A stretch of DNA of 64,000 nucleotides from Dichetophora obliterata. Taxonomy: Eukaryota > Arthropoda > Insecta > Diptera > Sciomyzidae. The stretch is from assembly GCA_963920525.1 (NCBI GenBank), contig OY986438.1, positions 47,218,788-47,282,787 of the forward strand, in the 5' to 3' direction. This document shows, one piece after another, positions 12,168-21,320 of the stretch; the stretch's first letter is position 1; the number at the start of each line of letters is the position of its first letter. Below the pieces are notes generated by a model that saw only the letters and a list, made by a program, of their open reading frames with translations, was not told the DNA's origin and searched no databases. The position numbers and the translations under genes are program-made.

Positions 12168-12589
12168 GGAAAAAAGTCAGTATATTTATTTATTTGTGTA
12201 TATGGGAGCATTTCATACAAAATTATCCACCAACATTTTTTTCCCCATAAAAGTATTTTGTATGGTTCATTAGCCAAAAATATTTGTCGTATTTTTTATT
12301 TAATTTTTGAAATAAAAAAAATTTTATTTTACGTTTCTGAAAAGGACCTTTTATCAATCGCTTATACTGCAATAACTAACGAAGATAGAAAAATTTGCCC
12401 AACGGAGAAATGAGCACCTTTTTCTTAGCTTTTGATGTTCAATATTTTTTATTGCGAAAAATTAAGATTTCCAGCAAATTGGATAACTTTTTATTTTGAC
12501 CTAATTTTTTGTTTATGTAGATTATGGTCGAATACTGAATTTCGAGGCTGTGCGACGTATAACTCCAAAGCTATTCGATATTATAAATT

Positions 12590-12800
12590 TTGTGTTGTAT
12601 GGGAGGTGCCACACCCTTTATTTTAATGCAAAAGTCATCCTTGGTAGGTGTTTAATAACTTCCTAAAGTTTCACGGAAATCGGTTAAGCCGTTTTCGAGT
12701 GATGCCCTAACATACAAAAAATGAAAGTGCTATCACGCCGATTTTTTGTACAGTTGCCGACAGTAACCATCTGAACAAACTCGTTCTGGTTTGTTTAAAT
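12590..12800 (+). repeat. Dispersed repeat fragment (GAAATCGGTTAAGCCGTTTT type)
   Basis: Contains TTTCACGGAAATCGGTTAAG, CCGTTTTCGAGTGAT and AGTTGCCGACAGTAACCAT. The last motif recurs at 38076-38100 and, more weakly, at 38210-38230. Sequences of the form 'aaatcggtt.agccgtttt.gagt' are common at the ends of arthropod transposable elements (recollection). No coding capacity. Confidence 0.5.
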
Positions 12801-13286
12801 TAATGGAATATTATTTTCTTTTTATTGTTTTTTTTTTGCATATAGTGGAGGTGAAAAGTAGGCAAAATCAAACATAGCTTATCACAATTTAGTTAAAATA
12901 ACAAATTGTTGAGTATCTATGTATATTGTCTTAATTGATTCAGTGGTTCTCGCGTGTTTATGGAACATCCGTGCATTGTCACAAAGCTTCATATAATATT
13001 ATAGATTTCACTTTCCAAAGTTATAACGGTAGAATTTTTATTTTTGCGAAAAGTTTCATTCACGTCATTTTTCGAAAAATACTTAAATGCTAAATTTCAA
13101 TATTATTACATAAAGTGAACAACATTTTTCTCTTTTTCTGTATATTTTATAGAGAGATAAACTCTTTTCAACTTAATAATATGTGGATAAAAATTGATTC
13201 CTAACTCAAATTTTTAATAGAAATATATCATTTGTAAAAAGGAATATGTTGTTGATAGCTATTGACAACATTTCTGTCGGGTCAAT
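12801..13286. other. Gene-free AT-rich interval
   Basis: Lies between the dispersed repeat and the A-rich tail of the next LINE. Nothing recognised. Confidence 0.4.
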
Positions 13287-13396
13287 ATATTTATTTATTT
13301 AGTTCACTTCATCAAATAGAGTATTTTATTCCCTTACTTATTACTTGGATAATCTAATAACTTAAGTGAGTTTAGCAATTTGATACAAATTTAAAA

Positions 13397-14512
13397 TTAT
13401 TCTCTAGAGTTATTATATATACTGTTAAAATATAAAAGCAAAACATTTTTAAACGCACTTCTACTTAAACCTAGATTAAAATCTATATCTTGGCACACAG
13501 AATTTGCCAGTCTTAAGCAACGTGTTATAGGTTCATTCAAGCTGTAATTCACTCCATGAAAAGGTTCATAAAATAAATTTTGAGCCCTTAGAACCCGTGA
13601 AGGTGTGTGAAAATTAATTTGATAAAGAAGAAAAGAACAATTAATATCAAAGCATATTATATCTCTCACACACATAATAGCAGAATATTTGCGCCAATTC
13701 AATAAAGATTGTATACCCAGAAGAAACCTTCTAGCTTTATATTCAGGCATATCAATATTCCATCTCAAACGATTTATTGCAAATCTCGTAAATCATCTCT
13801 GAATTTTTTCTATTCTGTTAGAAGCATATGCATAAAAGGGATCCCATATTATGCAACAATATTCTTAAATAGACCCACCAAAGACAAAATATAAATATTT
13901 TAGAGAAAAGGGATCACAAAGGTCTTTAGAGTTCCTGATTATAAAACCTAACATACCATTGACCCTTGCAACAATATTGTCTATATGTCTTGAGAATGTG
14001 AGTTTGATATCAAGAATAACTCCAAGATCTCTTTTCTCGGTAATTCTTGACAAAGTCGTATTTCCTAGCATAAATAGGTAAAATGCACGAGAAAAAACTC
14101 AGCAGAAAGTCATGCTTTGGCATTTTGATATATTAAGGGGCAATAAATTGCTACTACCCCAAGAAGATAGTTTGGACAGATCTTTCTCTATATTTAAACT
14201 ATCATTAATATCTTTTATAACAGAAAAATTTTTTTATGTCATCAGCGTAAATTAAACATTGGGAAAAGGTAAACATTTTTGGAATATCGTTTATAAATAA
14301 TAAAAACAGAAGTGGTCCCAAGTGGCTACCCTGCGGAACACCCGAAAATACCACTACCGTGTTAGATAGAAAATTGTTAATTCGAACAAATTGCGTTCGA
14401 ACAATAAGGTATGATTTGAACTGCTCAAGTAAATTTGAGTGAAATCCAATTAATTTAAGTTTTTAAAAGTAGGTAATGATGAACTCTGTCAAATGCTTTT
14501 GAAAAATCAGTG
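13397..14512 (-). pseudogene. LINE RT 3' half and C-terminal domain
   Basis: Continuation of the RT downstream of the RTE insertion. From 14512: TDFSKAFDRVHH (first catalytic Asp), GVPQGSHLGPLLFLLFINDI (14322-14282) and IYADDIK (14262-14235, catalytic YADD). Then frameshifts, WGSSNLLPLNISKC, EKRDLGVILDIKLTFSRHI (near 14035-13980) and LGFIIRNSKDLCDP. The C-terminal part at 13397-13768 ends with NYSLNEPITRCLRLANS and FKNVLLLYFNS. At least three frameshifts and several stops make it non-functional. The motif set is typical of Jockey/CR1-group RT. Confidence 0.8.
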
Positions 14513-14566
14513 AATATACTTACTTACTTACTTAGTTGGCGCTACAACCGTATGTCGGTCTTGGCC

Positions 14567-15025
14567 TCATCTAAGAATTTGCGCCAGGACGGGCATGATG
14601 AGCTTGATTTTCGTTCGTCGAGAGAGGGCTCTGCTTCTCAATTGCCTACTGAGACCAAAGTAATACCTGTTGGCAAGAGTTATTCTTCGCTTGATCTCAA
14701 TGCTGATGTCGTTGGTTGAGTTAATGCTGAATCCCAGATAAACGAAGTTCTTCACAACCTCGAATGAGGTATTGTCAACGGTAACGTGGGTTTCAAGACG
14801 CTGGGACTGTTTGTTTGTTGACACTAAGTATTTCGTCTTATCTGCATTCACTGACAGACCCATTCGACTTGACTCTCTTTCTAATCTGGAAAATGCTGCA
14901 CTGACTTCGCGCGTATTATGGCCAATGATATCGATGTCATCAGCATACGCAAGCAGCATAACACTCTTGTAGAATATTGTGCCACTACGTCTCAGATCAG
15001 CAGCTCGGATGATCTTTTCCATCAT
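14567..15025 (-). pseudogene. RTE reverse transcriptase, C-terminal part
   Basis: Starts MMEKIIRAADLRRSG and carries the catalytic box LAYADDIDIIG (about 14955-14925), then RLERESSRMGLSVNADKTK and FVYLGFSINSTNDISIEIK, ending in ALSRRTKIKLIMPVL. These are the palm/thumb motifs of RTE-clade RT. A frameshift near 15040 separates it from the upstream part, and the end is a stop at 14567. It is the same gene as the two pieces upstream. Confidence 0.85.
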
Positions 15026-15531
15026 TAGGTTGAAAAAGTCGCACGATAAGGTTGTCTGAAACCTCGTTTGGTAATAAATGGTGGGGAGAGGTCCTTCCCG
15101 ATTTTAACTGCGCTGCTGGTGTTGCTCAGTGTCATCCTGCAAAGTCGTATTAGTTTTGCAGGAATACCAAATTCAGACATGGTGGAGTACAGGTGCTTCT
15201 TTATTGGGCTGTCGAAGGCGGCTTTGTAGTCGACAAAAAGATGGTGGGTGTCGACTTGTTTTTCTTGAGTCTTCTCCAAGATTTGTTGTAGTGTGAAAAT
15301 CTGGTCGATGGTGGACTTTCCAGGTCTGAAGCCACACTGATAAGGTCCGATCAGTTCGTTTACAATGGGCTTCAATCTTTCACATAAAACGCTCGACAGG
15401 ACCTTATATGCGATATTAAGAAGGCTTATCCCACGGTAATTGGCACAGATAGTGGGATCGCCTTTCTTGTGGATTGGGCAAAGCACACTGAGATTCCAAT
15501 CGTTTGGAATGCATTCTTCCGACCATATTCT
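15025..15531 (-). pseudogene. RTE reverse transcriptase, central part
   Basis: After a stop at 15532 the frame continues with CIPNDWNLSVLCPIHKKGD, NYRGISLLNIAYKVLS, QCGFRPGKSTIDQIFTLQQI and LFVDYKAAFDSPIKKHLYST (catalytic Asp in LFVDYKAAFD). The frame is lost after TKRGFRQPYR, where the RQGD motif is expected. The style (GISLLNIAYKVLS, FRPGKSTIDQIFTL) is RTE. Confidence 0.85.
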
Positions 15532-16119
15532 TCATAGACGCTCGTGAATGCATTTAAGTAGAGCTTCGCCTCCATTCTTAAACAGCTCAGCAGGTAAGCC
15601 ATCAGCTCCTGCGGCTTTATTATTTTTAAGCCGAGCTATAGCTGTCAGAACTTCATCATAGTCGGGCAGCGGAACCTCAACGCTGTCATCCAAAATTGGG
15701 GTTTCCGGAATATCATCTCTTTTGGCGGGATTGTTGTCAGCGTCACCATTTAGAAGCTTAGAGAAGTGTTCCCTCCATAACGTCAGTGTACTCTGGACAT
15801 CTGTCACTAGATTCCCGTTTTCATCCTTGCAAGAAGAGGCCCCGGTTTTAAAGCCATCGGCAAGGCGTCTTATTTTTTCGAAAAATTTTCGGGACTCATT
15901 CCTGTCACCATACATCTCAATCTTCTCCTGCTCGCGCTTTTCGGCCTCTCTTTTTTTCCGCCTGAAAATATGTCTCTCTTCCTTCCTCTTTTCTTTGTAT
16001 CGCTCCTTAGCAGCGCGCGTTAGACTGCAGGGTGGCTTTGTAGGCGGCGTCTTTCTCTGCAGTGGCGTCGCGACACTCCTGGTCGTACCACTGGTGTCGG
16101 CGAAGGCAGTGGTAGCCAA
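15532..16119 (-). pseudogene. RTE linker between endonuclease and RT
   Basis: A basic, probably coiled region (AAKERYKEKRKEERHIFRRK near 16015-15960) precedes FFEKIRRLADGFKTG, WREHFSKLLNG and LKNNKAAGADGLPAELFKNG (near 15640-15575), the usual lead-in to the RT domain in RTE proteins. It ends at a stop at 15532 next to the RT. The opposite-strand ORF at 15722-16213 is a shadow. Confidence 0.8.
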
Positions 16120-16165
16120 TCACCTCTTCAGCAGCCGCACGCATGGAGTTGGAAATGTGTGTCCA

Positions 16166-16976
16166 CTACGCGCATATATTATCGATTGGAGGAGTGCTTT
16201 GAAGCAGGAGTGAGAGTCGAGTGGCGAAAGCATCGGCTGTCTGTTTCGATAGCAGCGTTTCGACGTCTAGCTTTCTCTGTGTAGGGTTGCGTGTATTCTT
16301 AGCTGCGCATAGTCGTGTACGGATCTTGGCTGCAACAAGATAGTGATCAATTTGATTTTTGGTTTTTTGATCAGGGGACATCCAGGTGGCTTTATGAATA
16401 TTGAGATGCTTGAATCTAGTGCTACTTACGACCATGTTTCGTGCTGCGGCGAAGTCAATTAGCCTCATTCCGTTATCGGAGGTGTTGTCGTGGAGGCTGA
16501 ACTTTTCCGACTGTTGGACCAAAAATATTTTCCTTGCCCACCTTAGCGTTGAAGCTACCAAGCACGATTTTTACGTCGTGGCGGAGGCAGCGCTCGTAAG
16601 CATTTCCAAAGCGCTCGTAGAAAATGTTCTCGATCTCATCGTCCTTGTCTTCTGTCGGAGCGTGCGCACATATTAGGCTTATATTAAAAAATTTAACCTT
16701 GATGCGGGTTATGGCAAGTCGTTCGTTCACAGGTTTGAATCTCAGGATGTGGGGCCGTAGTCTCTTGCCAACTACAAATCCGAATCCAAACTCGTGCTTC
16801 TCCGCATGGCCGCTGTAGTAGATATCACAGGGTGCATGCCAAATGCAACCCTGTCCCTTCCATCGCAATTCTTGGATAGTGGTGATATCAGCTTTGTATC
16901 TTTCCAAAACATCAGTCAGTTAGATAAAGGCACCTTCCCAATTAAGGGTGCGTACATTCCAGGTGCATATCCGTAA
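16166..16976 (-). pseudogene. RTE AP-type endonuclease
   Basis: AP endonuclease domain that nicks target DNA for target-primed reverse transcription. From about 16976: ICTWNVRTLNWEGAF, then a stop/frameshift, ERYKADITTIQELRWKGQG (metal-binding Glu in QE), FVVGKRLRP, RLAITRIKVKFFNISLICAH, a degenerate GDFNAKVG-like site (here GSFNAKVGKE, with D changed to S), GMRLIDFAAARNMVVSSTRF, and HKATWMSPDQKTKNQIDHYL (catalytic D and H of the SDH-like end). There are at least two frameshifts (near 16480-16550 and 16920). Confidence 0.85.
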
Positions 16977-17243
16977 ATCATTATCAGTTTTTCGTTTGCG
17001 GTAGCCGTCATCAGATTTGGGGATCAGTTTTCTTCTATTCTAATTAGTGTACAGTGAAATGGGCTTTTTCAGGTGGGCTTCAAACCCGACGCACAACCTA
17101 TTTTTAGCCTAGGAAGGCCCGCCGCTCAGATTAGCCGCCAAACTAACGGTTGTCAGTTTTGACGTTGCCCAGGAAACACCACGTGGAGGTTTGAGTCGAC
17201 TTGAGGCGATTTCACAAAGATTATGCTGGCCTCGCCAATTAAT

Positions 17244-17795
17244 TTACGTTTTCAAACAGTTAAAAATATATTTAGTAAATATTGCTAAATTTGTAGTTGA
17301 AGACCTTCCCTTAAAAAAGCCATGCTGAAGAGGTGATACTACCTCCTTCACTAAAAAAATAAGTCTATTGTAGACTAATTTTTCAAAAAGTTTAGGAATG
17401 GTAAATATTTTACAAATTGGGCGATAGCTTGAGACCTCATTCTTTGACCCAGATTTATGAATCGGTATAATAAAGGTGGTTTTCCAATTCTCTATAAATG
17501 TTCCTTCATTTAGAGACTGATTGAAGATAATTATAAGGGGTAAATCTAACGAGTCCGCACAATTTTTTAAGAGTATGGGTAGAAATCCGTCCATGCCAGA
17601 CTGTTTATCCAGATTCAAATGTTTTAGTTTAAAAACTTCTAGTAAACTAAAATGAAGGCTACCTGTTAATATGGGTGAATTATCAGATGAGTAAGCGTTA
17701 GTATCTGCGATAATATCAGATGAAACATAAACTGATTTGAAAAATTCAGCAAAAAGGTTGCAAATAGAGAGGGGGTCAGGTGTTGTTTTACCCAT
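17244..17795 (-). pseudogene. LINE RT 5' half (upstream of the RTE insertion)
   Basis: Reads MGKTTPDPLSICNLFAEFF, HLNLDKQSGMDGFLPILLKN, NWKTTFIIPIHKSGSKNEVS and SYRPICKIFTIPKLFEKLVY, then HGFFKGRSSTTNLAIF, and stops just inside the RTE 5' end. This is the N-terminal RT region of the 13.3-19.4-kb LINE. Upstream sequence in other frames (17796-17990: RALQRKFDFLNKILYKSY, NTESFWHFINSKKKSTG) continues it, so a frameshift lies near 17800. Confidence 0.8.
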
Positions 17796-18541
17796 ATAGT
17801 GAATGGTAATAAGAATACCCGTTGACTTTTTTTTACTGTTAATAAAATGCCAAAAACTTTCAGTATTTCTCTTGAGTTGGCGTTCAATCTGAAAGATATA
17901 ACTTTTATATAAGATTTTATTTAAGAAATCAAATTTTCTTTGAAGAGCTCGATAGTTATTTAAAAGAATTGGATTATTATCAGATTTCCTATAAAGTTTA
18001 TATGCTTTATTCTTCTTATTATTTATAATTATAAGTTCAATATTAAACCATATTGGTTTTGAAGAATTCCTAAATGAAACTTTAGGAATATATAAATGTA
18101 TAGCTTCATTGAGCTTGTTTAAAAAAAGTTATAACTAATTAAAAGATTGTTATTATTATTTAAAACTGACAACCAATCAACTGTGCTTAACAAATTTAAA
18201 AAACTAAGGAAGTCACCTTTAGCAAAATCAAAACGAAGACTATTATCATTTACTGATTTCATATAATCATCGAACTTGGCACTAAGGCATAATGCATTGT
18301 GGTGATTTGAATTAGATAAGGACGGAGAGCTTAGGCAGTTGACATCCGCATTTAATCGCTGTCAACGAACACAAGATAATTGGCGAAGAATAAATTCTGC
18401 TAGATTACCAACTACCCCGCTCTCACAAGTGCTAGTAACATTGTAAGGTAGCATATAATGCAAATCATTATCGTAAATCCAATTTATTTCGGGGAGATTA
18501 AAATCCCCCATTATATATACATGCTGATTGTCTTTAAGATT
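17796..18541 (-). pseudogene. Degraded linker between endonuclease and RT
   Basis: The rest of the endonuclease and the linker to RT, broken into short frames by several indels. Recognisable pieces on the minus strand include the end of the endonuclease near 18480-18520 (YIMGDFNLPEI, the GDFN metal site). It is not translatable as one frame. Confidence 0.6.
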
Positions 18542-18982
18542 TTATAAAATACTAATACATTTATCTGAATGTGTTTTGTACAGATAAAGAGGACTTTTAG
18601 GTGGTATATAACTTAATATTAAGAAAATTTCATAATAATTATATAAGTTTAATTTTATAATTAACTGATCCAAACTATGATGCGTATTTGAAAATGGCAA
18701 ATCAATCTGCACGCAGGAAATCGCAGAACAGACAGCAATTAAAACACCGCCTCCTCTTCTAAGCCCAGATAAGAGGGGGCATCGGTCTTTTCTAAAAACA
18801 CTGTAATGATTTAAGTTGAAATATTCAGCATTGTTGAAATTATCAGAGAGCCACGTTTCAGTGACTGCTATAACGTCTTGCTGAAGCGCAGAGGAAAATA
18901 ATAAAAAATTTGGAGCTTTCGTTCGTAAGCCACCGATGTTGTGATAACAAATAAGAAGATTAAAAGATATAGGAGAAATCAT
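18542..18982 (-). pseudogene. LINE ORF2 start: AP endonuclease N-terminal part
   Basis: Starts MISPISFNLLICYHNIGGLR (YHNIGGL is the N-terminal metal-site motif of LINE endonucleases), then QQDVIAVTETWLSD (catalytic Glu in TETWL), Y.VFRKDR and RRGGGVLIAV. The frame stops at 18542. The ATG at 18982-18980 overlaps the TGA of ORF1 (18981-18979) in the sequence ATGA, a layout that fits coupled translation of the two ORFs. Confidence 0.8.
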
Positions 18983-19380
18983 GTTGTTGCAGTCATTTGA
19001 TCTGGGGAGCCGATTTTGTTTCCTAAGTATTTTGGCATCCGTTTATTGATAAAATTTTTTATTCTGACATAATAAGGCCATACCGAGGCATCCATGATTC
19101 GGTCGAGATAATGAGCCGGAAAACCAAGTTTAAAATTTACATAAGATTTGTTACTCATGTCTGCATCGTTTTTGATGAGAGTAAAACATTTAAATAGAGA
19201 CTCTGCTATGTTTACATTTTTCAATATGTAGCTAACAATATAGTCTGGATTTGTATCTGGACGAAATCTAGATAGATGCACCCATTTTAGATTTGGAACC
19301 ACATTCAACTTGGTGGTTGAATCCGATCCGAAAATTTGTGTCGTTTGTGATGAATTTGTTTGACCTTTTATTCGGATTAT
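18979..19380 (-). pseudogene. LINE ORF1, C-terminal part
   Basis: Nucleic-acid-binding ORF1 protein of the LINE, 5' truncated. Visible motifs: NLKWVHLSRFRPDTNPDYIV, KCFTLIKNDADMSNKSYVNF, KLGFPAHYLDRIMDASVWP and YYVRIKNFINKR. The pattern VHLSRF..DT ... SYVNFKLG ... WP is the conserved ORF1 C-terminal domain of insect CR1/Jockey-like LINEs. The frame stays open upstream to about 19380 with no start codon there, consistent with truncation. Confidence 0.7.
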
Positions 19381-19400
19381 TTCCTAACAGTATTTTATAA

Positions 19401-19555
19401 GTCAAGCTAGTCTGTGTGTGAAAACTTTTACTCGGATATAACTATAAGGATGAAAATCTTAGAATCTTAAGTTTACAACAAGGATTAAATAATTTTTATA
19501 AGTATAATAATTTATGAACTTTTCATATCTTAAAAAATGTCCTAAACTAATGTTT
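19401..19555. other. Flank of the LINE
   Basis: AT-rich DNA between the truncated LINE 5' end and the candidate exon. Nothing recognised. Confidence 0.3.
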
Positions 19556-19636
19556 TTTTTTCTCTTTCCAGACTATCCACGTAGAGGCGAATATCTGTAA
19601 AATTCCATTTGAGCAGCAGTAGAAACAACGGTAAGC
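19556..19636 (+). other. Candidate short host exon with splice signals
   Basis: A strong pyrimidine tract and acceptor (TTTTTTTTTCTCTTTCCAG, ending at 19571) precede about 60 bp of more balanced composition (from ACTATCCACGTAGAGGCG) and a donor-like GGTAAG at 19630-19635. One frame reads TIHVEANICKIPFEQQ and then a stop, so if real it could be a 3'-terminal coding or untranslated exon. No family match is recognised. Splice signals occur by chance, so confidence is low. Confidence 0.25.
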
Positions 19637-19639
19637 CTT

Positions 19640-20450
19640 AATAATTGTTACGTTGCTACTTTAAATTCTGTCATAAAATCTAACATAGCTGGGGACATTT
19701 TTCGGAAACTTAAATTTGTGTCTATTATACAATTGCGCTCAAGCGATAAGCTGGCAACGCTGCGTGCATAAAATTATAAACTTAATGTTGGATATTCGGT
19801 TGCTGTACGTTGTTGTTGCTACCGCATGGACGTCGTGTGGCTAACCACACCTTTAACCCTTTTGTACGCTTCATGCTTTACGATGATTTAGGTACGCACC
19901 TAAAGCGTTGTTGGCAACCCTTCGAATTGTTGTTGGTAGCCGTTTGCCCGAACAGCCTGAACAAAAACAACAATTTGCTTAAGCGTTTATGTGCAAGTTG
20001 AATGTTAAAAAATTGTTTTATTTCTTGCAGAAAAGCGCCCCTTTTTGGTTATTAATGTTGTTGTTGTTTCCTGTGGGGTTGGTGGATTTGAGTGGGATGA
20101 GGTGTTGTCTGGTTGGGGATGATTTTGGAGAGATCAACGTCAAAGCATTGACCTTAAATATTTGACATAAAGTTCGTATACATACTTATGTACTGTAAGG
20201 ATTTATGCAGAGAAAAAACAAATTAAAAACTCAAAAATGTTGAAATCGTATTTTGAAATTTGGGAGCATTGGGGAGAATCGGTTGAAAGTATTATAAAAT
20301 TAAGAAAGGAGACAGTGGTTTTTTTCTGGTTAAGAAAATTAATAAAAAAAACAGTTGTGTTTTCTGGTTAATTTATATACGAACAAAATTTTGGACTATT
20401 TGAAGCATTAAGTACAGATTTTTAAAACGAATGAAAACCGGTTTAGTTAT
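19640..20450. other. Gene-free stretch, partly less AT-rich
   Basis: Contains a 63-codon ORF at 19810-20001 without recognisable motifs and GT-rich sequence at 20055-20120. It may be host intron next to the candidate exon. No call can be supported. Confidence 0.35.
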
Positions 20451-20453
20451 GAC

Positions 20454-21320
20454 CAGGGCTAGGATTTCGATGACATGTCATCTTTTTTCTGCTGCTTCTA
20501 AGACATTTCCTAGTTATTTGGAACGTCCATTTGTGTTTCCTAAATTCCAAATATGAAAATTTTGTAGGTCATTTTTTGTAATTTTTCATCGTTTTTTTTA
20601 TCGGTTTTAGTTTTTACGTCATTTTTACTAGATTTATGACACTTTTTGGTAATTTTAAGGTTATTTTTTATCATTTGGCATTTTTAATTTTTAGAGCATT
20701 TTTCGGTTTTTTAGATTTTAGTAATTTTAATAGAATTTTTTATTTTATTTTTCCTACTAAAAAATCTACAAATTAACATTTTTAAACATTTTCCTTTAAA
20801 AATAGAGTCCCTTCAATCAAAAACATTACCTCTCGAAAAAGGAGTAGCTTTGTTTATAGACCTCGATGAAAAAAAAGCTCTGTGCGTGGTAAAACTGATG
20901 AAAGGGTATGTAGAAAGATTAAACAAGTGTTAGATAATAACTCAGGATATGCTTATTTTTATTAACTCTATGCTCTATGCTCTATTGCTGAAATATTAGG
21001 GGGCTAAACTTTAATACTATGAAATTAGAAGAGGAACTTACATCCGATGGCATATCGTCTTTTAAATATTGTATGTTCCTCTCGTCGGTGAAAAAGAAGT
21101 TTTTCTGTTTACAAAAACATTCTTTAAATTTTAATAACTTAAAAATGTACCTTGTAATTCACTATAACGCTATGTATAAAATTTATTTAAAATAAATTTT
21201 AAGTTTATTAATGTTTTATCTTAAAAGCTTTATTTTTTGTTTGTTTTTTATGTAATTGTTTGCGTTTTTTAGGTAATTTTTGTCAGTTTTTACGTCATTT
21301 ATAACATTTTAATGTTTGTT
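20454..21320 (+). mobile_element. hAT-like relic with subterminal repeats
   Basis: A possible left terminus CAGGGCTAGG (20454) is followed by repeated TTTTTACGTCATTT (20615, 21285), TTTTGGTAATTTT and TTAGGTAATTTTT motifs on both sides of a small coding relic at 21030-21180. Clustered subterminal repeats around a C-terminal hAT transposase fragment suggest a deleted hAT element. The right terminus was not found. Confidence 0.45.
21030..21180 (+). pseudogene. hAT transposase C-terminal fragment
   Basis: Reads TSDGISSFKYCMFLSSVKKK, FFCLQKHSLNFNNLKMYLVI and HYN. This resembles the hAT dimerisation region (pattern VERSFSxYKxIL...R....NLKxYLVIxYN), with the ERSFS core degraded to KKKFF. It is short and eroded, so the assignment is tentative. 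Confidence 0.45.

Larger units (their letters stand above)
14515..17240 (-). mobile_element. RTE-type LINE nested in the LINE above
   Basis: Nearly complete minus-strand element. From 17240 downwards it has a 5' untranslated region (from AATTGGCGAGGCCAGC), an AP endonuclease (16166-16976), a linker and RT (14567-16119), and a tetranucleotide 3' tail, TAAG repeats, seen as ACTTACTTACTTACTTAG on the plus strand at 14519-14534. Its base composition is clearly less AT-rich than its surroundings. It inserted within the RT of the 13.3-19.4-kb LINE, so it is younger than that element. No clean target duplication was found; a small target deletion is possible. Confidence 0.85.
13287..19400 (-). mobile_element. 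Two-ORF CR1/Jockey-like LINE, interrupted by an RTE element
   Basis: Minus-strand non-LTR retrotransposon with an ORF1 fragment (18979-19380), an endonuclease start (18542-18982), a degraded linker, an RT part (17244-17795) and an RT-to-C-terminal part (13397-14512). Its 3' end is a TAAA-type tail, seen on the plus strand as TATTTATTTATTTAG at 13287-13300. The RT is broken between the region ending TKYIFNCLKT (17244) and the region starting IFTDFSKAFDRV (14512) by the RTE insertion. The 5' end is truncated somewhere near 19390. A homologous tail fragment lies at 61752-62680. Confidence 0.8.

Noticed and set aside
15722..16213. 163-codon plus-strand ORF as a separate gene
   Set aside because: It is antisense to the RTE linker and endonuclease, whose motifs explain the open frame.
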